Under the pieces are notes generated by a model. It ran no database searches, was not told the DNA's origin, and saw only the letters and a list, made by a program, of their open reading frames with translations. DNA of 64,000 nucleotides from an uncultured Acidimicrobiales bacterium. GTDB taxonomy: Bacteria > Actinomycetota > Acidimicrobiia > Acidimicrobiales > CATQHL01. The stretch lies in NCBI GenBank assembly GCA_958295925.1, contig CATQHL010000001.1, forward strand, positions 1,809,753 through 1,873,752. The letters are read 5' to 3'. The translations under genes were made by a program, and so were the position numbers. Shown piece by piece: positions 43,594 through 51,994 of this stretch. Numbering within the stretch: the first letter of the stretch is position 1; the number at the start of each line of letters is the position of its first letter.

Positions 43594-44955
43594 ATGAAAA
43601 TACCTCAGTCCCCTCCTCCTTGGAAGGAACTTTGGAACAGACTCGCCGATCAGAGTCCACAGGCGTTAGAGAAATCCTTGTTGCACGCCCAAGCCGTGAA
43701 CAGTGGTGGTCGTTACCTGCACTGGGATGAAATGCGCCACAGAACCCCTCCGTTGGACATGACGCTCGAGCAATGGTGGCTTGGGACGGCTGTCGCCAGG
43801 CGCTCCTTTTCGAGACGTCTGCCGTGCTCAGACGTAGACGGCAGAAACTTTAAGTATTGCAATGTAGATCTAATTCAAGAAACGACGCACTGGATTGACC
43901 AACAGGCGAGCGGACGGATACTGGCGGATGACTCGTCGCTCTTCAGGAGATCGGCAAACTATCACTTGGTGGGCGCACTCTTGGAAGAGGTGATCACTTC
44001 GAGTCAGCTTGAGGGGGCCGCCACAACGCGAAGTGTAGCCAAAGAATTAATTCACACTGGTAGGAAGCCCAACAATAAGGACGAGCAAATGGTCTTGAAC
44101 AACTATCGTGCGATGGAGGCCGTTATTGAATGGGGCAATGAAAAAAATGCGCTTGACCTTGATTTGCTGTTGGAGCTTCACAGGATAGTAACAATCGATA
44201 CTCTGGAAAACCCTCGCGACGCTGGACATCTGCAAACTTCAGATGAAGATCGAGTTTCGGTGTATTGGCTGGACGATGACACCTTGTTGCACAGGCCCCC
44301 GAGAGTAGCCGAACTGGGGAATCGCCTTGAAAACTTGTGCAAATTTGTAAACGGCGGTAACAGCGAAGGATTTATGCATCCGGTGGTCAGGGCGATTATC
44401 GCCCATTTTTGGTTGGCGTACGATCATCCATTTGCCGACGGAAACGGAAGAACCGCCCGTGCCCTGTTTTATTGGGTCCTGCTGCGCTCCGGCTACTGGC
44501 TTGCCAGATATTTTTCAATATCGTCCATTTTGCAGCAGGTTCCCGCACAATATGCCCGTTCTTTTCTTTATGTCAAGACAGACGATGGCGACCTTACGTA
44601 TTTTATTGCTTACCACCTGCGAGTAATCAAGCGAGCCATATCGGGGCTGAGCGAATATGTCCAGCGCAAGGCGTCAGAGATGAGCCGACTGCAATCCTTG
44701 CTTGAAGCGACCTGTACACTAAATCACCGTCAGGTAACTGCATTGAGGGACGCATTGAAGGATCCTAGTCAGCCTCAGACTTTTCGCAGCCACATGAGCA
44801 AGAATCGAGTTGTATATCAAACCGCTCGAACCGATCTTAGTCAGATGGTCGAACTAGGGTTGTTCAGCCAGAGGAGAATCGGGAAGGCCTTTTACTTCAC
44901 TCCGGAGGAAGGAATTGAGAAGAGACTGGGTGAATTGGCCAAAGAAACAGAATGA
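43594..44955 (+). CDS. Fic-domain AMPylase-family protein with C-terminal winged helix
   Basis: A 453-residue protein. The Fic core has the active-site motif HPFADGNGRTAR with catalytic H278. Upstream is an autoinhibitory helix motif S-x3-E-G (ITSSQLEGA, S136-E140-G141) of the class II Fic type, in which the glutamate blocks ATP binding. The last 90 residues (LNHRQVTALRDALKD...YQTARTDLSQMVELGLFSQRRIGKAFYFT) look like a winged helix. The start is taken as ATG 43594; TTG 43537 is possible. Lower GC than neighbours suggests acquisition. It probably AMPylates a cellular target under control, and may bind the repeats upstream. Confidence 0.85.
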   Translation: MKIPQSPPPWKELWNRLADQSPQALEKSLLHAQAVNSGGRYLHWDEMRHRTPPLDMTLEQWWLGTAVARRSFSRRLPCSDVDGRNFKYCNVDLIQETTHWIDQQASGRILADDSSLFRRSANYHLVGALLEEVITSSQLEGAATTRSVAKELIHTGRKPNNKDEQMVLNNYRAMEAVIEWGNEKNALDLDLLLELHRIVTIDTLENPRDAGHLQTSDEDRVSVYWLDDDTLLHRPPRVAELGNRLENLCKFVNGGNSEGFMHPVVRAIIAHFWLAYDHPFADGNGRTARALFYWVLLRSGYWLARYFSISSILQQVPAQYARSFLYVKTDDGDLTYFIAYHLRVIKRAISGLSEYVQRKASEMSRLQSLLEATCTLNHRQVTALRDALKDPSQPQTFRSHMSKNRVVYQTARTDLSQMVELGLFSQRRIGKAFYFTPEEGIEKRLGELAKETE

Positions 44956-45010
44956 TTCGAGTGAGCGTCAAAACAAGGCTACACGAGAGTAGGCGCGGGC
45001 GGGCAGAGAA

Positions 45011-45925
45011 TTGATTACACACAGGATTGAAGCGGCAGACGGCGTCGTCTTGGCCGTACATGAGTTTGGCGAATCGGGGGACGCTACCGAAGCGCAAGGC
45101 GGAGCACCGACTTCCGCCTCTTCGATGGACGACCGTCCGTTGATCCTGTTCTGCCACGCCACGGGTTTTTGCGGGTCGGTCTGGGGACCGATGGCGTCCA
45201 GCCTGCTCCTCGATTACCGCTGCCTCGCCGTGGATTTCCGCGCCCACGGTGACACTCGCCTGTCGCCGGGCGCCGAGTTCTCCTGGGCTGCTATGGCGGA
45301 GGACGTACTGGTCGTGCTCGATCACTTTGACGCTTCCCCGTCAGCGTTTGCGGTGGGGCACTCCATGGGCGGGGCGGTAGCGCTCCTGGCTGCGCTGGCT
45401 CGACCGGAGGCTTTCGCCGCCGCCTGGTTGTTTGAGCCAGTCGTGGTGACGCCCACGTTGACGGAGCCCGCAGGGGAGCGGCTTGCTGCGTCGGCGCGTC
45501 GCCGGAAGGCGCGCTTCGAAAGTCGGGAAGAGCTGAGGGAACGCTACGCCTCGAGGCGGTTCTTTGCCGGATGGGATCGGCTAGCCCTCGACGCCTATGT
45601 CACGCACGGATTCGCGGAGGCCCCAGACGGCGCGGTGACGCTCAAGTGTTCGCCCGAGGACGAAGCTCGTGCGTTCCTTGCCTCTCAGCAGGCGAACATC
45701 CACCCACGCCTTGGGGGCGTTCAAATCCCCGTCGCAGTGGGCGTCGGACACGAAGCCCTTAGCGAGCCTCCGGTGTTCCCGGCGTCTGTGGCAGCCGAGG
45801 TGGCCGGGAGCATTCCTTCAGGAACATTGCGACGCTTCGACGACCTTGGTCACCTTGCCCCTCTGGAGCAGCCGCGCCGCATTGCCGACGACGTCTCCTC
45901 CTGGTTCGCCGAAACCTTTCGTTGA
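45011..45925 (+). CDS. Alpha/beta hydrolase
   Basis: A 304-residue alpha/beta-hydrolase. The nucleophile elbow is VGHSMGGAVALLAAL (Ser118), preceded by an oxyanion/HG-like LFCHATGFCGSVW, and the catalytic histidine lies in DDLGHLAPLEQPRRIAD near the end. The start is TTG 45011, 55 bases after the Fic gene. Many families (esterase, haloalkane or C-C bond hydrolase) share this fold; the substrate is not inferable. Confidence 0.86.
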   Translation: MITHRIEAADGVVLAVHEFGESGDATEAQGGAPTSASSMDDRPLILFCHATGFCGSVWGPMASSLLLDYRCLAVDFRAHGDTRLSPGAEFSWAAMAEDVLVVLDHFDASPSAFAVGHSMGGAVALLAALARPEAFAAAWLFEPVVVTPTLTEPAGERLAASARRRKARFESREELRERYASRRFFAGWDRLALDAYVTHGFAEAPDGAVTLKCSPEDEARAFLASQQANIHPRLGGVQIPVAVGVGHEALSEPPVFPASVAAEVAGSIPSGTLRRFDDLGHLAPLEQPRRIADDVSSWFAETFR

Positions 45926-46006
45926 GGGGTTGCAGGCGGGTTCGTCGCAACCCGGCGGAGGGGACTGCCTAGAGTTCTGTTCGATGAGCCAGTCTGAAGA
46001 GTGCCT

Positions 46007-46774
46007 ATGAACGCCCCTTTGGCGCGCAATGCCCTCTTGACTTGCCTGTGGGCGTGCTCAGCCGCCCTTTTGCTTGCTGCTGCCTGCACCAGCGCTGCGA
46101 GAGCCCCCATCTCGGCGACCTCTGAAGCCGCCGAGACGACTGCTGACGGACAGGCGGGCAGTGTGCAGGGGCTGTTGGAGGAGTCGCCAGAGGAGTCTGG
46201 CGAGTTGGGGGTTGCGCTCATTGACGAGGGCGCGGGAATGTCGACCTCTGAGAACTTTCAGCCGAACGAGTCGGAACTGCCGAAGCAGGGCGAAATCGAG
46301 AGCGGCATCGAAGGGGTGACCGTCGTGGAAATTACCAGTGCCGAACACGTGCGCTACGACGTCGAGTACCTCGCTTCGCCCCCGGCCGGTGGGCCGCACC
46401 TGCCAATCTGGCAGAACTGCGGATTTTACGAGGTCCCTCTGCTCGACGAGTTGGCCGTTCATTCCCTGGAACACGGGGCAGTGTGGGTTACATACCGGCC
46501 ATCTGAGGCTTCCGTCGGCGAGCTTGAAGATCTGGCGGAGATGGCAGCGGGCCACACGCACATGCTGGTGTCGCCTTACTCAGAGCAGGGGACGCCCTTC
46601 GTTCTCAGCGCCTGGGGCAGGCAACTGCCACTGGAGGAAACCGGTGATGAGCGCTTTGGGCGCTTCCTGGACTTCTACATGAAGAACGGGCCGACCGCAC
46701 CTGAGCCGGGGGCTGCCTGCCATTCGGGGATGGGGGTGCCCCCAGGCGAACCGATGAGACAACCTGGTGGCTAG
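46007..46774 (+). CDS. DUF3105 lipoprotein
   Basis: A 255-residue secreted protein: signal peptide with lipobox LLLAAACTS, a low-complexity acidic linker (about residues 35-110), then a DUF3105 domain with PPAGGPHLPIWQNCGFYEVPLLDELAVHSLEHGAVWVTY. The invariant histidines (PHLP, HSLEHG) and cysteines suggest metal or redox binding, but the function of DUF3105 is not established. The ATG at 46007 is preferred to GTG 46001. The next gene overlaps by eight bases. Confidence 0.78.
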   Translation: MNAPLARNALLTCLWACSAALLLAAACTSAARAPISATSEAAETTADGQAGSVQGLLEESPEESGELGVALIDEGAGMSTSENFQPNESELPKQGEIESGIEGVTVVEITSAEHVRYDVEYLASPPAGGPHLPIWQNCGFYEVPLLDELAVHSLEHGAVWVTYRPSEASVGELEDLAEMAAGHTHMLVSPYSEQGTPFVLSAWGRQLPLEETGDERFGRFLDFYMKNGPTAPEPGAACHSGMGVPPGEPMRQPGG

Positions 46775-47423
46775 CACCCCTTCCAAGCAGAGGGGGTCCC
46801 GCGCGAAGTCCCGCCACGTCAGGTCACCGCGTCAGCGACGGTGGCGAAAGGTCTTTTGGGTTGGGGTTGTGGCCTTCGCCGTCTGGGTCCCCATAGTGAT
46901 AGTGATTTTGCTGAGGAGCGAAGATGATGCATTGCCTCCGCCCTGGATATTCGAGATGCAAGCCGACGAGTCGGGCTGCAGCCCACGGGCGCTTGAAGTG
47001 AAACCTGGTGAGAGGGTGCGCTTCCTTGTCTCCAACAGCACTGAGGGGAGGATTGAGGTGATCGTCACCGACGAGCAGGGGGTGAATCTGAGGACCCTCG
47101 CTGGCTACGACCCGGATTCAGCCGAGGGTGAAGCGGAGTACTCGCTCCCCGATCGCCTGTTGACGTCCGGTATTGCGTTTCCGGCAGCGATCGAGACCGC
47201 CCACGACGGCCACGAGGACGAGAAGGGGCCGGACGCCACCGTCGACTTTCCCTTTCGCCTCATTATCTCGCCAGGGGGCGTTCGCCCCATGGTGGTCACC
47301 ATTCCCCAAGCGGGGGAGGACCTGCCGCGCCTCACCCGCTTTACCTGCGGCATCCTTGAGGATGACGGCTCGCTGAGCGAGCGCCTGGTGGTGGGCGAGA
47401 TCACCGGATCGGGCGGTCGCTGA
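46767..47423 (+). CDS. Membrane-anchored protein with cupredoxin-like extracellular domain
   Basis: A 218-residue protein with a basic leader, one membrane helix (about residues 29-48, VFWVGVVAFAVWVPIVIVILL) and an extracellular beta-rich domain (WIFEMQADESGCSPRALEVKPGERVRFLVSNSTEGRIEVIV) resembling the cupredoxin-like EfeO/CopC-like fold, with the usual ALEVKPGERVRF(L/V)V strand pair. No complete copper ligand set (Cys-His-His-Met) is evident, although two cysteines occur. The GTG start overlaps the DUF3105 gene, so the two probably act together in the cell envelope. Confidence 0.6.
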   Translation: MASTPSKQRGSRAKSRHVRSPRQRRWRKVFWVGVVAFAVWVPIVIVILLRSEDDALPPPWIFEMQADESGCSPRALEVKPGERVRFLVSNSTEGRIEVIVTDEQGVNLRTLAGYDPDSAEGEAEYSLPDRLLTSGIAFPAAIETAHDGHEDEKGPDATVDFPFRLIISPGGVRPMVVTIPQAGEDLPRLTRFTCGILEDDGSLSERLVVGEITGSGGR

Positions 47424-47467
47424 CGCCATTAGCTCCGCCACTGACGCCACGCCGTCGCCGCTCCGCT

Positions 47468-49252
47468 CTAGCGCATTTGCTCCGGCGCCAGGGCGTACAG
47501 CAGTTCCGCCCCCCCGGTGACCGCGTGCTCGAGGGCGCACGCCTCGGGGAGGATCTGTGTGCAGAAGAACTCAGCCGTCACCTGCTTGGCCCGCAGAAAG
47601 TCGGCTTCTTCCCCGGATGCCGCTGGGAGCATCCGCAGGCTCGCCTGCGAGGAAACAGCCAGAAGCCAGCCCCCAACCAGGCTTGCCATCAGCCTCTGGA
47701 ACGGAACGGCCCCTGCCAGGGCGTTGTCGCCGGGGTGCGCCAGCAGCCAGTCGCAGCAGCGACGGGCCGACTCCACTCCCTCCTCGAGAGGCTCGCGCAG
47801 CGTCTTTAGCTCGTCAGGCATTTCCTTAGCAGTCGTTGCGATCTGCTCAAGCAACTCTTTCACGACAGCTCCGCGGCGCATCGGGAGCTTTCGGGCTATC
47901 AAGTCGATGGCCTGAATGCCGTTGGTTCCCTCGTAGATGGAGGTGATGCGAACGTCCCGGAAATACTGCGCCACTCCGGTCTCCTCCACGTATCCCATCC
48001 CCCCGTGAAGCTGGATCGCCAGAGAGGCCACCATTTCACCTACCTCGGTGCCCCACGACTTGGAGAGGGGAGTAAGGAGGTCGCACAGTTCCTGCGCCTT
48101 GGCTCGTTCGGACTTGTCGGGGTGCGCCTTGGCAAGGTCAATGGCCGTCGCGTTGTAGTAGCAGAGGCTTCTGGTCGCCTCCACGAGGGATTTCTGGGTA
48201 AGCAGCATGCGACGGACGTCGGGGTGGGAGATGATGGCGGACTGCTTTCCCGCCGGCGTCTCCGGCCTTCTACCCTGCAAGCGCTCGCGGGCGAACTGCA
48301 GAGACTGCTGAAAGGCACGGTCGGCCACCCCGACTCCTTCCATGCCTACGCCGAGGCGGGCGTTGTTCATCATTGTGAACATGTAGCTCATCCCGGCGTT
48401 CTCATCTCCGATGAGGTAGCCCACCGCTCCCCCCGATTCCCCTAGCTGCATCACGCAGGTGGGGCTGGCGTGAAGTCCCATCTTTTCCTCGATGGCAATG
48501 CAAGCGATGTCGTTGCGCATCTTGGGTGAGCCGTCCTGCCACGGAAGAAACTTTGGAACTATGAAACAGGAGATGCCGCGGGTTCCCGCCGGGGCGTCGG
48601 GGGTGCGCGCCAGCACCAGGTGGATGATGTTCGGGGTCATGTCGTGCTCGCCCCAGGTGATGAAGATCTTTTGCCCAAAGAGTCGGTAACTTCCGTCGTC
48701 GGCCCGCTCGGCTCGAGTGGTGAGGGCCCCAAGGTCGGATCCGGCGTGCGGCTCGGTCAGGAGCATCGTCGCCGACCACTCCCCCGAGATGAGCTTTGGC
48801 AGGTACTCGGCCTTCTGTGCGGGCGATCCGTGGGCCAGCAGGGAATGGATGGCCCCCTGGGTAAGAAGCGGGCAGAGTGAGAGGGCAAGGTTCGAGGCGG
48901 TGAGCATCTCTTGCAGCGCCAGCCCCATTGCCCATGGCAGACCTCCGCCTCCATATTCCAGGGGGAAGGCCGCAGCTCCCCAGCCCGCCTCTACGTAGGA
49001 GTCGTAAGCTTCCGCGAACCCTGGGGGGGTGCTGACCGTGCTGTCGGGGTTGCGGACGCTCCCGAGTGAGTCCCCCGTCTTGTTGAGCGGCCCGAAGACC
49101 TCGGAGGCAAAGCGACCAGCCTCGGCGAGCACGTGGTGAAGGTCGTCGGGGTCGAAGGACTCGAACTCCTCCATCGCGGCGAAAGAGCGTATGTTGCAGA
49201 CTTCCTCGAGCGCAAAGACCATGTCTTGCAAGGGAGGGGTGTAACTGTTCAA
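47468..49252 (-). CDS. Acyl-CoA dehydrogenase (FadE5-like, with C-terminal extension)
   Basis: A 594-residue flavoprotein. The acyl-CoA dehydrogenase core shows MLLTEPHAGSDLGALTTRA (flavin region) and ITWGEHDMTPNIIHLVLART, with the catalytic-glutamate segment YFRDVRITSIYEGTNGIQAIDLIARKL. A C-terminal extension of about 130 residues makes it the long FadE5/FadE-type subgroup. It starts beta-oxidation of acyl-CoAs. The ATG at 49252 is adopted; the antisense strand holds only non-homologous frames. Confidence 0.9.
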   Translation of the reverse strand: MNSYTPPLQDMVFALEEVCNIRSFAAMEEFESFDPDDLHHVLAEAGRFASEVFGPLNKTGDSLGSVRNPDSTVSTPPGFAEAYDSYVEAGWGAAAFPLEYGGGGLPWAMGLALQEMLTASNLALSLCPLLTQGAIHSLLAHGSPAQKAEYLPKLISGEWSATMLLTEPHAGSDLGALTTRAERADDGSYRLFGQKIFITWGEHDMTPNIIHLVLARTPDAPAGTRGISCFIVPKFLPWQDGSPKMRNDIACIAIEEKMGLHASPTCVMQLGESGGAVGYLIGDENAGMSYMFTMMNNARLGVGMEGVGVADRAFQQSLQFARERLQGRRPETPAGKQSAIISHPDVRRMLLTQKSLVEATRSLCYYNATAIDLAKAHPDKSERAKAQELCDLLTPLSKSWGTEVGEMVASLAIQLHGGMGYVEETGVAQYFRDVRITSIYEGTNGIQAIDLIARKLPMRRGAVVKELLEQIATTAKEMPDELKTLREPLEEGVESARRCCDWLLAHPGDNALAGAVPFQRLMASLVGGWLLAVSSQASLRMLPAASGEEADFLRAKQVTAEFFCTQILPEACALEHAVTGGAELLYALAPEQMR

Positions 49253-49372
49253 GTATCAACTCCTTATTCGAAGCGTGATCGATGCCCGGTGGATGTGAGG
49301 CAGCAAACCTGCCTGCATCATGGTAGAACCTTCGCAGGATTCCGTGAAACCCTGAAGAAGAGAGGACAAAAT

Positions 49373-49870
49373 ATGGCTCAGATCACTTTCCTCGACCAGA
49401 CCATCACAGTGGGGGGCGAGGTTCCCGCAGCCGGCAGCGCAGCGCCGGACTTCTCGCTTGTCAGCACCGATCTCTCCGAGGTGTGTCTAAGCGACTACTC
49501 AGGTAAGAGACTGATTCTGAACATCTTTCCGAGCATAGATACGCAGACCTGCGCGCAAACCGTGCGTGAGTTCAATGAGCGCGCCACTGCGCTTGAAAAC
49601 ACCGAGGTGCTCTGCGTGTCGGCCGATCTTCCCTTCGCAGCAACTCGTTTTTGCGGGGCCGAGAGCATCGAGAGCGTTTCTTGCGCCTCCACTTTCCGTT
49701 CGAGGGCGTTCGCCGACGAATACGGGGTGCGCATGCTCGATTCGGCACTCGCCGGCCTCTGCGCCAGGGCTGTTGTGGTTGTTGGCACCGATGGGAAGGT
49801 GCTTCACTCAGAACTGGTCAACCCCATTTCCGACGAGCCTGACTACGACGCGGCCATAGGAGTTCTATAG
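49373..49870 (+). CDS. tpx: Thiol peroxidase (Tpx, atypical 2-Cys peroxiredoxin)
   Basis: A 165-residue peroxiredoxin. The peroxidatic cysteine C60 is in FPSIDTQTCAQTVREFNE (the Thr/Cys active loop), and the resolving cysteine C94 is in TRFCGAESIE. It reduces hydroperoxides with thioredoxin-type donors. The ATG at 49373 has AGAGGA upstream and matches the usual Tpx start (MAQITFL); the frame upstream is non-coding. Confidence 0.92.
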   Translation: MAQITFLDQTITVGGEVPAAGSAAPDFSLVSTDLSEVCLSDYSGKRLILNIFPSIDTQTCAQTVREFNERATALENTEVLCVSADLPFAATRFCGAESIESVSCASTFRSRAFADEYGVRMLDSALAGLCARAVVVVGTDGKVLHSELVNPISDEPDYDAAIGVL

Positions 49871-49975
49871 CCCCGGGTTCAGATGCTGCGACGGGCTCGC
49901 CGGCCCGGGGTTCTCGCTGGCCCAGGGGTTGCTGAGAGTCCCAGATTTAGCTGCTCTGCAGCGGTAGCCGCTTCC

Positions 49976-51301
49976 TTATAGATCGGCAGGTATCCATGAG
50001 GCGTGGAAGCCAAATGGCACCCTTTCCGGCAGTGCGATAATAGCCAGGGGGACGCTGCCGGGCGATGTTGCGCTGAGAATCACCAACTCGCTTGTGTCGC
50101 GGGCGCGGTCGTAGACGATGGCCAGCACGAAGCCGTCGTCTTCGTCTTCAGCGTCGGGCGATCTGGGAACGAAAACCGGCTCGCATACGTATCGGGACAC
50201 CCCAAAGTGGTGATGCTCGGTGGTGCCTGTCACGAAATCGAGTTTCACGACCCGGTGGCCGTGTTGAATGCTGCCCATCTCCTCGTCAACCATTGTGGAA
50301 ACGTACGCGTAGCGATTTGGGCGACCCAGCAGCCGTCGGTCGACGCTGGGAAATTCGCAGCGCACGTCGAAGAGGGTTTCCTCCCGAACATCCCCGGCGT
50401 TCAGGTCAAGCGTCCAGCGATGCACCATGGCCGGAGAGGTGAAGTTCTCCGACCCGCCTTCCCAGAGGGTTGGATAGCGACAGGCGTCAAGGGTGATTCG
50501 GTTTCCGATGCTGCAGGCGTTGATGGTGTGGAAAACGAAGCAGGGGTCGATGTTGTACCAGCTAATCGGGCCGCCCTCGCGGCTCATCACACCCAGGCGG
50601 GCCTGATGCTTGCCGTCCCAGTGGTAAGGAACCGCAGAGCCGGTTTCTGCTGCAAAAACCACCGGGAGATCCAAAAAAAGCACGTGCTCTGACGTCATCG
50701 CAAAGTCGTGGATCATCACAGGACGCTGAAGTTCTGCTGCTTGCGAGGTGATGCAGCGGCCCTGTTTGTCGAATCTGTAGAAGGTGAGGGCAGGCTCTGC
50801 CCGGCTCTGGGAGAAGGCCAGCAGTTCGCCGCTTGCGGGGCACACCTTCGGATGGGCGGTGAGTGATCTGGCGACAGCCCCCCCGAAGTCCACAGGCCCA
50901 ATGGTTCCGAGGTCTGAGTTGATTTCATAGGGCAGATGGCGTTCCTCAAGTACGAGGATGCGCCCGCCATGGACCACTACGTTGGTGTTGGCTGGGGAGT
51001 TCTCAGGGTGATCGGGATCGTCGGAGGGTGAGTGGAGGTGGGGGGTGCGAATCCATCGGCTGCGATAGCGAACGGCACGGCCTTCCCTGAGCAGGATTCC
51101 GTGCACCATCCCGTGCCCAAGGAACCAGTGGGGCGACACCTCGGGGGGGTTCGGCCCTATCTGGGTGAACATCCCGTGCAGTTCACTGGGGATCTCACCG
51201 CCAACCGGCAGATCCAGCGCTTCGGTTTCGGAGGATACGGGACCGTAGTTGCCCCGCATCCACCAGGGCTTGCTGCCTTCTTTCACGTTTGAGGTGACCA
51301 C
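49976..51301 (-). CDS. Carotenoid cleavage oxygenase-family protein
   Basis: A 441-residue protein with the four iron-binding histidines of the family: H150 (SLTAHPKV), H198 (MIHDFAMT), H258 (FVFHTINA) and H433 (GFHASWIP). Motifs MFTQIGPNPP and the seven-bladed propeller pattern fit. It would cleave carotenoids, apocarotenals or stilbenoids with O2. No carotenoid biosynthesis genes are in the window; the hopanoid genes do not make carotenoids. The substrate is unknown. Confidence 0.9.
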   Translation of the reverse strand: MVTSNVKEGSKPWWMRGNYGPVSSETEALDLPVGGEIPSELHGMFTQIGPNPPEVSPHWFLGHGMVHGILLREGRAVRYRSRWIRTPHLHSPSDDPDHPENSPANTNVVVHGGRILVLEERHLPYEINSDLGTIGPVDFGGAVARSLTAHPKVCPASGELLAFSQSRAEPALTFYRFDKQGRCITSQAAELQRPVMIHDFAMTSEHVLFLDLPVVFAAETGSAVPYHWDGKHQARLGVMSREGGPISWYNIDPCFVFHTINACSIGNRITLDACRYPTLWEGGSENFTSPAMVHRWTLDLNAGDVREETLFDVRCEFPSVDRRLLGRPNRYAYVSTMVDEEMGSIQHGHRVVKLDFVTGTTEHHHFGVSRYVCEPVFVPRSPDAEDEDDGFVLAIVYDRARDTSELVILSATSPGSVPLAIIALPERVPFGFHASWIPADL

Positions 51302-51500
51302 GTAGGGCAGATGCTAACGAATTTTGACGCACTAGCAGCCGGGCACCCTGTCATTATGTGTGTACTTCCTCAGAGTAGTTGCCCTTATCGCACACTGGCA
51401 GGCTGTGCGCCGATGGGCTTGAATCAGACGGGGTATCAACGCGGAATCGGGCTAGGTTTCGTTTAAACATCTACGCAGTTCTATACGAAAAGGACAGTCC
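51302..51500. promoter_or_regulatory. Divergent intergenic region, carotenoid oxygenase / VOC gene
   Basis: About 200 bases between two divergent starts. GGAC lies nine bases upstream of the VOC gene's ATG. No clear hairpin or perfect palindrome. It probably contains promoters for both genes. Confidence 0.35.
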
Positions 51501-51959
51501 ATGCTCAAAGGAACGCACCATGTCGGGTTCACAGTCCCCGACCTTGAACGTTCGGTGGAGTTCTATTCCGCCGTCTTCGGCAGCGAGCCATTCGTCAAGC
51601 GGGTCTTCGACTCCCCGTACACCTCCATCCAGGTCGGCTACCCGAACACGCGTCTGTACGTCGCCCTCTACCACATCCCTGGCTCGACGGTGCTGTTGGA
51701 GTTGATCGAGTACCTCAATCCCACGGGGGAGATGGTCGACCTCGCTACCAAAAACCCGGGCACGGCGCACCTCTGCCTTTCCAGCACTAATCTCGCGGAG
51801 GACTTCGACCGCCTGGTGTCGCTGGGTGCGAAACCCGTGAGCGACGGCCCTGTTGAAATCACCTCAGGGCCCAACAAGGGGAAGTGCGTGGCCTACTTCC
51901 GCGACCCCGACGGCATAACTCTGGAAGTTCTGGAGATGCTCAACCCGGCTGCCGACTAG
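51501..51959 (+). CDS. VOC (glyoxalase/dioxygenase) superfamily protein
   Basis: A 152-residue protein with two beta-alpha-beta-beta-beta modules. The first begins LKGTHHVGFTVPDLERSVEFYSAVFG, carrying H6/H7 and the usual early metal histidine; the second has GTAHLCLSSTNLAEDFDRLVSLG and ends CVAYFRDPDGITLEVLEM with a glutamate ligand. The pattern is common in methylmalonyl-CoA epimerase-like and glyoxalase proteins. Metal site intact; substrate unknown. Confidence 0.8.
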   Translation: MLKGTHHVGFTVPDLERSVEFYSAVFGSEPFVKRVFDSPYTSIQVGYPNTRLYVALYHIPGSTVLLELIEYLNPTGEMVDLATKNPGTAHLCLSSTNLAEDFDRLVSLGAKPVSDGPVEITSGPNKGKCVAYFRDPDGITLEVLEMLNPAAD

Positions 51960-51994
51960 TAGCAGCCAGCCCCGGGGTTGATCTCCTGGGTTGG

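Noticed and set aside
43594..44955. Fic protein as part of a toxin-antitoxin pair with a small partner gene
   Set aside because: No small antitoxin gene lies next to it, and the inhibitory motif is within the same chain.
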